From: Euzebya rosea
Lineage (GTDB): Bacteria; Actinomycetota; Nitriliruptoria; Euzebyales; Euzebyaceae
Direction of reading: 5' to 3'
NCBI RefSeq assembly: GCF_003073135.1
Contig: NZ_PGDQ01000022.1
Location: forward strand, 1 to 64,000
Length of the DNA: 64,000 bases
Below, piece by piece: positions 1 through 8,098 of this stretch. Positions within the stretch are counted from its first letter, which is position 1. Each line of letters begins with the position of its first letter. The notes under the pieces are model-generated. The model had not been told where the DNA came from. It searched no databases and saw only the letters and a list, made by a program, of their open reading frames with translations. A program made the translations under genes and the position numbers.

Positions 1-254
1 GCCGCCAGGGGGTGGGTGCGTTGGACGCCTCGTGCAGGTGGGGATCGCACACGCCGTCGGGTGGGGGTCGGCCACGCCGCCAGGGGGTGGGTGCGTTGGA
101 CGCCTCGTGCGGGTGGGGATGGGGCACGGGGTCGGCGGTCGTGTGCCATGACAGGCCTCGGCGGGTGGGGATCGCACACGCCGCGAGGGGGTGGGTGCGT
201 TGGATGCCCGGTGGGGGTGGGGATCGCACACGCCGCCGAGTGGGGGTCGTCCAC
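1..254. repeat. Imperfect tandem repeat, about 75-bp unit
   Basis: Three copies of a G-rich unit are visible. Copy 1 is 1-75. Copy 2 begins at 76 and is enlarged by an internal divergent insert. Copy 3 is 180-254. Each copy carries GGGGGTGGGTGCGTTGGA followed by a GTGGGGATCGCACACGCC-like segment. Frames run open through the area, but they look like by-products of high GC rather than a gene: no signal, domain or ribosome site is seen. The repeat lies just past the stop of the amine oxidase gene and may continue beyond the left edge. Confidence 0.75.
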
Positions 255-274
255 GCGGGGTCAGGTGGGCGGGG

Positions 275-1951
275 TCAGCGCGGGCGGCGCGGGTAGTACC
301 GCGGGGCCAGCTCGACCTGCATCCGCACGCCGGTGGAGTGCCACAGCTCCGGCCCCTCCTCGGCGGTGTGCGGCAGGAACCCGCGGTACCACAGCGAGAT
401 GTCGGCGCCGTCCAGCGAGGCGCCGTCGTTGTAGCCCAGGTCCACGAGCGCGGGCAGTCGCCACGTCCCCTGCTCGCGGCTGTCGACGACCCGACCCGAC
501 ACCACGTTGGTCGCGTACAGCTCCTCGGGCACGACCTGTCCCGGCACGTTCCACGACCCGTCGTCGAACGCCAGGTGCACGGTGTCGCCGGTCACCGTGT
601 CCGTGACGGCCCACTCGTGGCCCACAGCGGAATCGGCCGGCGCGTCGAACTCGGTGTCCAGCACCTCCAGCTCACCCGAGGGCAGCCGGCGGGTGATGAC
701 GTCGTCGGCGGGCCCCGCCAGGTCCACGTCGAACCGCCAGAAGGGGTAGTGCACGTGGTCGAACTCGCACTGAAGGCCCTTGGCGAACGTGTGCGCGTCC
801 AGCTGCCCGTCGGCGGACAGGTACCAGCTCTGGTACAGCACGTAGTTGCCGAGGGTGTCGAGGATGCCGAACTCCAGCCAGGACTGCCCGAGCTGCTCGA
901 ACTCCCGGATCACGACCTCGGCGTCGTCGGCCCAGTACACCGGGGTCAGCCCGCCGGTCAGGCCCAGCCGGTCGACGAACGGACCGCAGGTGTCCTCTGG
1001 CTGGGTCCCCGGTGGATGGTCGTAGAAGACCGTCATCGCCGGCATGCTCACCCGGTCGAACACGGGGATGCCCTCGTAGGTGACCGAGGACAACGAGATG
1101 CCGTCGTCGCGGCCGCTGAGGTCGAAGTCCAGCGACCACCCGTGCCAGTCACGGTGTCCGCGGTACTCCGTGGCCTCCCCCGCGCTGCGCCGGGGTGACG
1201 GGGTGGCCCCCGTGCCGTCCTGCGGCGGTGCCTCGACCCGCGACCTGACCACCTCCCCGGCGGTCAGGTCCACCCACGCCACGAGCTCCGGACGCGAGTC
1301 GACGTCGACGTGGAAGCTCGTGTAGGCCATGCGGGTGGGGTAGGGCCGCCCGTCGGGCTCGAGCGCGTGGATCGTGTAGCCCTCCAGCACCTCGACCCGA
1401 TCGTGACCGGCCGCCCGCCAGTGGTCGCGGGACACCTCGACCGCCCGCGCACGCTCGTCGGCGGTCATCGGCGGCTGCCACTCCCCGGCCGGGATCGACT
1501 CCACCGAGACGACCCTTCCGTCGGCCACGGTTGCCAGCACCGACGCCGCGGGCTCGTGGCCGTACAGCGTCACCACGCTGGCGTCGGGCAGCGCACCCTT
1601 GTCACCGACACGCTCGACGCCGACCACCTCGACCCGTTCGCCGGCGGCGTCACGCACGTCCGGATCGGCCAGCGCGAGCCCGACCGCACCGTCGGAGGTG
1701 ACCTCGGCGCGGACCGTGGCGGGGGTGGCCGGATCACCCGGGACGGCTCGCACGTGGGTGGCGTCGCGTGGCTGGGGTGGGAAGCCGGCGGACCGGTCGG
1801 TGAACCGGCTGTGCTCGTCGTGGCGACCGGGGGTCGGGGGGTCCGCAGCCGTCGCCAGCCCCGCCGCCACGACCAGCGCCGTGACCAGCGCCGTGACCAG
1901 CACAACGGTGGACAACCGGCGCCGTGTCCGGGGACGGAACATCGGGGGCAT
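275..1951 (-). CDS. Secreted copper amine oxidase-like protein
   Basis: The 558-residue product resembles copper/topaquinone amine oxidases, which oxidatively deaminate primary amines to aldehydes with release of H2O2. A signal peptide covers about residues 1-36. TLGNY at 366-370 matches the cofactor motif T-x-x-N-Y, so Tyr370 is the likely topaquinone precursor; the usual acidic residue after it is Val. HVH at 399-401 matches the paired copper ligands, and His528 or His538 could be the third. The protein is shorter than the roughly 640 residues usual for the family, and the segment that normally carries the catalytic aspartate is shortened and hard to align, so activity is not certain. An AGGAAGG ribosome site lies six bases before the ATG. 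It is divergent from the antiporter at 2105. Function of the fold is fairly sure; substrate is unknown. Confidence 0.8.
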   Translation of the reverse strand: MPPMFRPRTRRRLSTVVLVTALVTALVVAAGLATAADPPTPGRHDEHSRFTDRSAGFPPQPRDATHVRAVPGDPATPATVRAEVTSDGAVGLALADPDVRDAAGERVEVVGVERVGDKGALPDASVVTLYGHEPAASVLATVADGRVVSVESIPAGEWQPPMTADERARAVEVSRDHWRAAGHDRVEVLEGYTIHALEPDGRPYPTRMAYTSFHVDVDSRPELVAWVDLTAGEVVRSRVEAPPQDGTGATPSPRRSAGEATEYRGHRDWHGWSLDFDLSGRDDGISLSSVTYEGIPVFDRVSMPAMTVFYDHPPGTQPEDTCGPFVDRLGLTGGLTPVYWADDAEVVIREFEQLGQSWLEFGILDTLGNYVLYQSWYLSADGQLDAHTFAKGLQCEFDHVHYPFWRFDVDLAGPADDVITRRLPSGELEVLDTEFDAPADSAVGHEWAVTDTVTGDTVHLAFDDGSWNVPGQVVPEELYATNVVSGRVVDSREQGTWRLPALVDLGYNDGASLDGADISLWYRGFLPHTAEEGPELWHSTGVRMQVELAPRYYPRRPR

Positions 1952-2104
1952 CGGGTGCCTTCCTGGTGGTGGCGCGGGCGGCGCCCAGCCTACGACGAAC
2001 GGCGCGGGGACGAACCGATGACAGCCTGGTGAAGTGCGATGCGCACACGCCCCTGCGTGCGATACGTTTCCGCCTCCACATCGCCGCTGAGAGGGAGCGC
2101 GAAG

Positions 2105-3514
2105 ATGCTAACCAGTGGGCAGGTAGTCGCGTTCATCCTGTTCGACATCGCGGTCATCCTGATCGCCGCCCGGTTGTGCGGCCTCGCCGCCAAGAAGGTC
2201 GGGCAACCGGCGGTCGTGGGCGAGATCATCGCCGGTGTCCTCCTCGGGCCGAGCCTGCTCGGCCCGACGTTGTTCGGGCTCGACTCGCCACCCGAGTTCC
2301 TGGCGTGCGGGGTGTCGTTGACCAACGCGGCAGGTGCGGCCATCGAGCCGGCCTCGATCACGAGCTGCCTGTTCCCGCCGCAGGCCCGGGCGGTCCTCAA
2401 CGGGATCGGCCAGCTGGCCCTGCTGCTGTTCATGTTCCTCGTGGGACTCGAGCTGGACTTCCGGCTGCTGAAGGGCAAGGCGGCCCAGATCGCCACGGTC
2501 GCCGTCGGGGTGGTTGCCATCCCGATCGTCGTCGGCTTCCTGATCAGCCCGATCCTGTACAACGAGACCTTCGTCTTCGACGTCGACACGGTCTCGAGCA
2601 CCGGCTTCGCCCTCTTCATCGGCGCGTTCATCTCCATCACGGCGCTGCCGGTCATGGCACGGATCCTGCAGGAGAAGGGCCTGTCGGCCAGCCCCCTGGC
2701 GGCGGTCGGGGTTGCCGCTGCTGCCGTGGTCACCGTGCTGATGTTCATGCTCGTGGCCGTCGCCGCGGGGGTCTCGGCCGGCACGTCGACCGGCACGCTG
2801 GGCACGAAGCTCGGCCTGGCCGTGCTGTACCTCGTCCTGATGATGGTCGTCGTCCGGCCCCTGCTGGAGCGCTACGTCGGCGAGCCCTACGAGGCGCGCG
2901 CCCAGAAGATCGGCCTGATCAACGCCAAGAAGACGTGGTCGGGCGTGGACGAGTTCGCGCCGGCAGGTGCCGGTGAAGCCCTCTCCCACGGCATGTTCGC
3001 CTGGATCCTCATCCTCGTGTTCACGTCCGGGTGGGTCGCCCACATCCTCGGGATCAACGTCATCGTGGGCGGCTTCATGGCCGGGCTGGTCCTGCCGGTC
3101 CGCCAGGGACTGATCCGCGACATGACGGTGGAGCTGTTCGACACCGTCGCGGTCATCCTGCTGCCGATCTTCCTGGCCTTCGCCGGGCTCAACGCCGACT
3201 TCACGAAGCTCAGCGTCGACGCCATCCCCGGGCTGCTGGTGTTCGTGCTTGCCTGCATCGTGGCGAAGTGGGGCGGTGCGGCGGCCCTCGGCAAGGTGGC
3301 GGGGCTGTCGGGCCGGGACAGCAACCTCCTCGGGATCCTCATGAACTGCAGGGGCCTCCTGCCGCTCGTGGTGGGCCTGGTCGGCCTGCAGGGACAGGTG
3401 ATCAGCCCGGTCATGAACGTGGCCGCGGTCACCATGGCCCTGATCACCACCGCGATGACCGGTCCGCTGTTCGACCGCTTCAACCGCGTGCCGTCCGAGG
3501 AGGTCGCGGTCTGA
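2105..3514 (+). CDS. CPA2-family cation:proton antiporter
   Basis: The 469-residue integral membrane protein belongs to the CPA2 (KefB/GerN/NapA-like) sodium or potassium/proton exchangers. About twelve hydrophobic segments are visible. The first has the family-typical GQPAVVGEIIAGVLLGPS run near residues 33-50, and a LLFMFLVGLELD segment follows near 110-120. The ATG at 2105 is preferred over upstream in-frame starts because it follows GAGAGGGAGC and begins directly with a membrane helix. A soluble-looking loop after the second helix holds two cysteines and is longer than usual. No C-terminal RCK/TrkA domain is present. Ion specificity cannot be read from the sequence. Confidence 0.9.
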   Translation: MLTSGQVVAFILFDIAVILIAARLCGLAAKKVGQPAVVGEIIAGVLLGPSLLGPTLFGLDSPPEFLACGVSLTNAAGAAIEPASITSCLFPPQARAVLNGIGQLALLLFMFLVGLELDFRLLKGKAAQIATVAVGVVAIPIVVGFLISPILYNETFVFDVDTVSSTGFALFIGAFISITALPVMARILQEKGLSASPLAAVGVAAAAVVTVLMFMLVAVAAGVSAGTSTGTLGTKLGLAVLYLVLMMVVVRPLLERYVGEPYEARAQKIGLINAKKTWSGVDEFAPAGAGEALSHGMFAWILILVFTSGWVAHILGINVIVGGFMAGLVLPVRQGLIRDMTVELFDTVAVILLPIFLAFAGLNADFTKLSVDAIPGLLVFVLACIVAKWGGAAALGKVAGLSGRDSNLLGILMNCRGLLPLVVGLVGLQGQVISPVMNVAAVTMALITTAMTGPLFDRFNRVPSEEVAV

Positions 3515-3636
3515 CATGACGACCCCCTCGCTCGGTTTCGTCACCGGTTTGTCCGTCCCGGGACCCCACCCGCGTTCTATGTTTCGACAGGTCTCCCTCG
3601 AGGGGCGACACAACGGCTGGAGAGAGGCACCTTCCC

Positions 3637-5229
3637 ATGGTCGACGGTAGCGAGACGATCACGTTCAACCCACAGAGCGGCCAGCCCGTCCAGGGCGGCG
3701 GCGCAGGCGGCGGTGACCTGACCGACCAGATGATCGCCACCGACTGGTGGACCGATCAGATGCTGGCCGACGCGGGCATCCCGATCTACGACGTGCCGTT
3801 CGTCACCGTCGGTGGCGGGATCGGGTCGTTCGTGATGGCGGACTACCTGCGCATCGCCGGTGTCCCGCTGGAGAACATCAAGGTCCTCACCAACATCGAC
3901 CGGCCGTACCAGACCTACCAGTTCCTCTGCAAGAACTCCCAGATCCCGTCGCAGGAGCGGCTGCGGTCGGACTCCGCGGCCACGCCCGACAACATCTGGG
4001 GGTTCCCCGGATACGCCATCCGCGAGGGCTGGAAGGACAAGAACCTGCGGCCGTGGATCAACGTCTTCACCGAACCGGTGATCGATGACTTCTACACCCC
4101 GCGTGCCGGTGACGTGTTCTCCTCCATGGACCGCGAGGCCGCACGGATCCGCTGGCAGGGCATGCTCGCCAAGGGCCAGGTCCGCATGGTCCGCCGCCGG
4201 CAGGAGGGCGGCTACTTCACCATCCTCACCCCGCCGACGGGCACCACCCGCACCAAGCGCATCGCCTACCGCAGTCACTTCGTGCACCTCTCTGTCGGCT
4301 ACCCCGGCCTGCGGTACCTGCGCGACCTGCAGGCGTACCGCGAGACCTACGAGGACTACCGGACCGTCGTCAACGCCTACGAGCCGCACGAACACGTCTA
4401 CGAGGACCTCAAGCGTCGACCCGGCGTCGTCATGATCCGTGGTGCCGGCATCGTCGCCAGCCGCATCCTCCAGCGCTTGGTCGACGACCGCGACTACCAC
4501 GGTGCGCAGACGACGATCATGCACCTGTTCCGCACCTACCGGACCCAGCCGAAGATCGACAAGAAGTGGGGCGGCGGCAAGCAGGAGGTCCGCCACGGGT
4601 GGGCCTACCAGGGCTTCAACGTCACCAAGGCCTCGTGGGGCGGCCAGCACCGCTTCAAGCTGCTGGAGCTGGAGGGGCAGGAGCGCAAGGACTTCATCGA
4701 CTACATCGGTGGCGGCGCCCACACGCCCCGTCGCAAGGACTGGCGCGAGCAGATCGACCGGGGCCTGCAGCAGGGCTTCTATCGCCAGCACGTCGGCACC
4801 GTCGACAAGGTCGTGCCCGGCCCCGACGGCGAGTCGGTGGTCTCCACGGTCAAGGGGCAGGACGGGTCGGTCACCGACATCGCGGTGCGCTACATCATCG
4901 ACTGCACCGGCCTTGTCGGGTCGCCCCGTGACCACCGCGTCCTGGCCGACCTGCTCGACCACGGCGGCGCCGGGGAGAACGTGATCGGCCGGCTGGACTG
5001 CGAGCCGAACTTCGAGATCAGGGGCACCCGGTCGGGCGCCGGGAAGATGTACGCCGGTGGGGCGTCCACCGCCGGTTCCTACTACGGCGGCGTCGACTCC
5101 TTCCTCGGGTTGCAGTACACCGCCCAGCAGATCTACCTGGACCTCCAGAAGCAGGGCTTCTGCTCGAGGATCGGTCCGGGACGCAGCTTCTCGCAATGGC
5201 TCAAGTGGGCCCGGAACAAGACCATCTAG
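3637..5229 (+). CDS. FAD-dependent oxidoreductase-like protein
   Basis: A soluble 530-residue protein. A glycine-rich dinucleotide motif (GGGIGSF, residues 59-65) follows a predicted beta strand. A second nucleotide-like motif, RGAGIVASRI, is near residue 267, and a late strand ending in DCTG (near 424) is the usual third FAD contact of flavoprotein monooxygenase/lycopene-cyclase-like folds. No catalytic family could be assigned. Start at 3637 is supported by GGAGAGAGG ten bases upstream. The next gene follows after 13 bases with its own AGGAGGGGG site, so the two are probably co-transcribed with the kinase and FHA genes. This suggests a redox partner in a phospho-signalling module, which is inference. 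Confidence 0.7.
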   Translation: MVDGSETITFNPQSGQPVQGGGAGGGDLTDQMIATDWWTDQMLADAGIPIYDVPFVTVGGGIGSFVMADYLRIAGVPLENIKVLTNIDRPYQTYQFLCKNSQIPSQERLRSDSAATPDNIWGFPGYAIREGWKDKNLRPWINVFTEPVIDDFYTPRAGDVFSSMDREAARIRWQGMLAKGQVRMVRRRQEGGYFTILTPPTGTTRTKRIAYRSHFVHLSVGYPGLRYLRDLQAYRETYEDYRTVVNAYEPHEHVYEDLKRRPGVVMIRGAGIVASRILQRLVDDRDYHGAQTTIMHLFRTYRTQPKIDKKWGGGKQEVRHGWAYQGFNVTKASWGGQHRFKLLELEGQERKDFIDYIGGGAHTPRRKDWREQIDRGLQQGFYRQHVGTVDKVVPGPDGESVVSTVKGQDGSVTDIAVRYIIDCTGLVGSPRDHRVLADLLDHGGAGENVIGRLDCEPNFEIRGTRSGAGKMYAGGASTAGSYYGGVDSFLGLQYTAQQIYLDLQKQGFCSRIGPGRSFSQWLKWARNKTI

Positions 5230-5242
5230 GAGGGGGACGACC

Positions 5243-5698
5243 ATGACTCCGACCATCAGCGGCCGCATCCAGAGCAAGCTGTTCCTGCTGCTCGTCATCG
5301 GCCCGATCTGGAACGCGTTCCTGGTGCTGTTCTTCGACGGCGGCTGGCTGGACAACTGGTGGGCCACCATCCAGGTCCTGCTGTGGACCGCCGGCCTCGG
5401 CATCCTCTGGGAGCTGCTGTGGCACGCACTGCAGCAGACCCGCTGGGAGAAGGACTGGCCCATCATGTTCGGGTTGCTGCAGTTCATCCCCGAGGGGGTG
5501 CTCGTGTTCTTCGTCGTGTCCTCCAGCTTTCTCGGCCTGATCGCCGGCAGCGGCATGGGGGGCGGTGACAGCGGCGTGGGTACCGGGCCGTTCCTCTGGT
5601 CGTTCATCACGACCGTCCTGGTCACGTGGACCTGGATCAACGGGCCGCACAGGATCTTCTTCATCAGGTGGCGCTTCGAGGGTGGCCGCTTTGTGTAG
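5243..5698 (+). CDS. Four-helix membrane protein of unknown function
   Basis: A 151-residue hydrophobic protein with about four transmembrane segments (approx. residues 11-30, 38-60, 74-105 and 122-140). A Gly/Ser-rich loop (GSGMGGGDSGVG) lies between the third and fourth, and the fourth ends in WTWINGPHR. A strong AGGAGGGGG site precedes the ATG, which lies 13 bases after the flavoprotein gene. I do not recognise the family. Position between an FAD protein and a kinase/FHA pair suggests a membrane partner of that unit, for example a quinone- or electron-linked component, but nothing in the sequence proves it. Confidence 0.8.
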   Translation: MTPTISGRIQSKLFLLLVIGPIWNAFLVLFFDGGWLDNWWATIQVLLWTAGLGILWELLWHALQQTRWEKDWPIMFGLLQFIPEGVLVFFVVSSSFLGLIAGSGMGGGDSGVGTGPFLWSFITTVLVTWTWINGPHRIFFIRWRFEGGRFV

Positions 5699-5758
5699 GG
5701 TCGCGGCCATCGTCCGGACCGCCGCGGCGCGTTCGGGCACGACGTCGAGGGAGCAGTG

Positions 5759-6580
5759 ATGAGTCTTATCGCCGGATATCAGACGATGGAGGCGCTGGGC
5801 GGGGGCAGCCATGGCCAGGTCCACAAGGCGATGCCACCAGAACGCCTCGGGCTGGGCGGTGCCGAACCCGTGGCGCTCAAGGTCTTCGACCGTGCCACCG
5901 ACCACGCCGAGTTCGAGCGCGTGGTCGAGGAGGTCAAGGTCTACGCCGCCGCCGCGTCGGGATGCGAGCAGCTCGCACCCATGTACGACGTCGGCCGTCA
6001 CGGCGAACGCCTGTACCTCGCCATGGCCTTCTACCCGATGGGATCCCTCGCCAGCCGCCGCGGTGAGATGAACCCCATCGACGTCGTGAAGGTCATGGCC
6101 GACGCCGCCCGCGGCGCCCACGCCCTCCACGAGGCCGGGATGGTCCACCGCGAGATCAAGCCTGCCAACGTCTTCCTCACCGGACAGAGCACCGGCGTGC
6201 TGGCCGACCTCGGCCTGGCCCACGTGGTCTCGCCGGGGCAGACCGTGACCGGACTCGGCGTGTCCTCGCTGGCCACCATGGAGCCGGGGCTGGTCCGGGG
6301 CGAGACCTCGGCACGTGCATCCGACATCTGGTCGCTCGGTGCCACGCTGCACTGGGGGCTGACCGGACACGGCGTGTTCGCCAACCTGCCCGAGTCCAAC
6401 CTGATCGCCGCGCTGCGGCACATCATGACGGCCACCCCCGACGTGCAGGGCGACGGCCTGCCCGAACCGGTGCAGGCGATACTCCGACGTTGCCTGGCCG
6501 CCGACCGGATGGAGCGGTACGGCACCGCCCAGGAACTGGCGGATGACCTCGACGAGGTGGAAGGACTGGTCAACGCATGA
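5759..6580 (+). CDS. Ser/Thr protein kinase-like protein with HRE in place of HRD
   Basis: A 273-residue bacterial eukaryote-like kinase domain and little else. Visible features are a glycine-rich loop (LGGGSHGQVHKA, residues 13-24), the beta-3 lysine in VALKVF (Lys41), the catalytic loop VHREIKPANVFL (129-140) and DLG (150-152). The catalytic aspartate of HRD is Glu, although the following K-P-A-N is intact and the metal-binding Asp150 is kept. It may be a weak kinase or a pseudokinase scaffold. No transmembrane helix or PASTA extracellular domain is present, unlike PknB. The ATG at 5759 is preferred to the GTG at 5756 because GAGGGAG is five bases away. It overlaps the FHA gene by four bases (ATGA), so the two are coupled. 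Confidence 0.87.
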   Translation: MSLIAGYQTMEALGGGSHGQVHKAMPPERLGLGGAEPVALKVFDRATDHAEFERVVEEVKVYAAAASGCEQLAPMYDVGRHGERLYLAMAFYPMGSLASRRGEMNPIDVVKVMADAARGAHALHEAGMVHREIKPANVFLTGQSTGVLADLGLAHVVSPGQTVTGLGVSSLATMEPGLVRGETSARASDIWSLGATLHWGLTGHGVFANLPESNLIAALRHIMTATPDVQGDGLPEPVQAILRRCLAADRMERYGTAQELADDLDEVEGLVNA

Positions 6581-8058
6581 GCGACGAAGGCGTGCACGTC
6601 ATCATCCGGCAGGGCAACGGCATCGTGGCCCGCTACGGCGCGGGGGTCATGGCCATCCTCCCCGGGGGCAGCGACGGTGTGCAGCAGGACCTGCTGGACG
6701 CCATGCGCGAGGCCTGCGAGGGCCAGGACCTGCCGGGCCGCCAGATGGCCCGGCGGCTGGTCGGCATCCTCAGCCAGGCCGAGCCCGACGACGTCCCTCC
6801 CTTCGGTGCCTGTGCACCGAACGAACGAGGGTGGGCGGTCATCCTCCACCAGGGGGTTGCCCTCGAGGTCGACCAGGACGGCGGGCGCACGCGGCTGTCG
6901 GGGTTCGACGCCTCCACGTGGGTCGACCGGATCATCGACGGCAGCTTCGCCTCGATGACCCTGCTGCCCGACGGTGAGGAGGTCGGCGAGGTCGACAGCC
7001 GGTTCCGCTTCCAGGGTGGGCTGGTGCCCGGCAGCGGCGCCACGCTGCTGCTGGACGGGGCGGAGATGGCGCGGCCCACCGTCGGGGCCCGTGCGGACTC
7101 GCCGGACGCCCAGCCCGCGGCGCAGCCCGCAGCCCAAGCGGCACCGGCACCGGCTCCGGCCCCTGCACCGGTCCAGCCGATGGCCGCGCCCGTGCAGCAG
7201 CCCGCGCCGGTGCAGCAGCCCGCGCCGGTGCAGCAGCCCGCCCCCGTACAGCCCGTTGCCGCGCAGCCCCCGGCTCCCGCACCTGCGCCGGCCCAACCGG
7301 CCATGCAGGCACCCACGCCGGCACCGGAACCGGCACCGGCACCCGCCCCCGTGCCCGACGGCATGCCCGCCGACGACGAACCTCCCACGCTCATCCAGGC
7401 CCCCAACCGGGACGCGGACATGGAACCCTCCGCCGAGCAGCAGGAGCTGCCGGAGGAGGACGTGCCGTTCGAGAGCGTGTCCCTGATGGACATCGGGGCC
7501 GAGGCCAAGCGCGAGCCGCTGCCCGTGCTCAGCGCCGAGACGCCGAAGGAGGAGGTCGAGGACGACGGCGCGCCGCTGGTCCTCGGCGTGCTCTCCCCGG
7601 CCGGCTACTTCAACCACCCCGACGCCCTGTTCTGTGCGGTCACCGGCGTCTCCATGCTGCACCGCACCCACGTGCTCGTGCAGCGGCCCCGGCCGCCGCT
7701 CGGAGTGGTCGTCGCCGACGACGGGTCGACCTTCACGCTCAACAGCGACTACGTTGTCGGCCGCGAACCCGAGCGCGACCCGAAGGTCGAGGCCGACCAG
7801 GCCCGGCCGCTGAAGCTGCAGGACGCCGAGCGGTCCCTGTCGCGGGTGCACGCCGAGATCACGCTGGTCGACTGGGACGTCTTCGTCGTCGACCGTGGGT
7901 CGGCCAACGGCACCTACGTGCTGCCGCGCAACGGGCAGCAGTGGAAGCGGCTCGTTGCCGACACGCCGGAGAAGATCGCCCCGGGCACGCGCATCGCGTT
8001 CGGCAAGCGGGTGATGACCTTCGAGTCTCACCACCAGATCAACCAGGCCGCGTCCTGA
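6577..8058 (+). CDS. FHA-domain signalling protein with Pro/Ala linker
   Basis: A 493-residue soluble protein. The N-terminal domain (about 1-165) looks like the globular domain often found in actinobacterial FHA proteins next to kinases. A low-complexity Ala/Pro/Gln linker (about 178-265, with repeats of PVQQPA) follows, then an acidic stretch. A short GYFNHPDALFCAVTG segment resembles a zinc-ribbon that has lost cysteines. The C-terminal FHA domain (about 385-485) has the expected GRE, SRVHAEI and NGTYV motifs that bind phosphothreonine. Start/stop overlap with the kinase gene indicates that kinase and phospho-reader are made together. It probably docks on a partner phosphorylated by that kinase or another one. 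Confidence 0.9.
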   Translation: MSDEGVHVIIRQGNGIVARYGAGVMAILPGGSDGVQQDLLDAMREACEGQDLPGRQMARRLVGILSQAEPDDVPPFGACAPNERGWAVILHQGVALEVDQDGGRTRLSGFDASTWVDRIIDGSFASMTLLPDGEEVGEVDSRFRFQGGLVPGSGATLLLDGAEMARPTVGARADSPDAQPAAQPAAQAAPAPAPAPAPVQPMAAPVQQPAPVQQPAPVQQPAPVQPVAAQPPAPAPAPAQPAMQAPTPAPEPAPAPAPVPDGMPADDEPPTLIQAPNRDADMEPSAEQQELPEEDVPFESVSLMDIGAEAKREPLPVLSAETPKEEVEDDGAPLVLGVLSPAGYFNHPDALFCAVTGVSMLHRTHVLVQRPRPPLGVVVADDGSTFTLNSDYVVGREPERDPKVEADQARPLKLQDAERSLSRVHAEITLVDWDVFVVDRGSANGTYVLPRNGQQWKRLVADTPEKIAPGTRIAFGKRVMTFESHHQINQAAS

Positions 8059-8098
8059 CCAACCGGGTCCCGGCCGCAAATGAGGGAAGGACGCCGCG

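Noticed and set aside
12-606. Open frames with repeated RWTPRAGGDRTRR-like peptides at the left edge
   Set aside because: They follow the 75-bp DNA repeat, lack ribosome sites and run antisense into the amine oxidase gene; high GC explains the openness.
3577-5664. Long antisense open frame opposite the flavoprotein gene
   Set aside because: Composition is the mirror of the real gene, with no domain, and the sense strand has clear motifs and ribosome sites.
7170-7350. Tandem DNA repeat in the FHA gene
   Set aside because: It is the codon pattern of a Pro/Ala/Gln linker (PVQQPA repeats), not a separate element.
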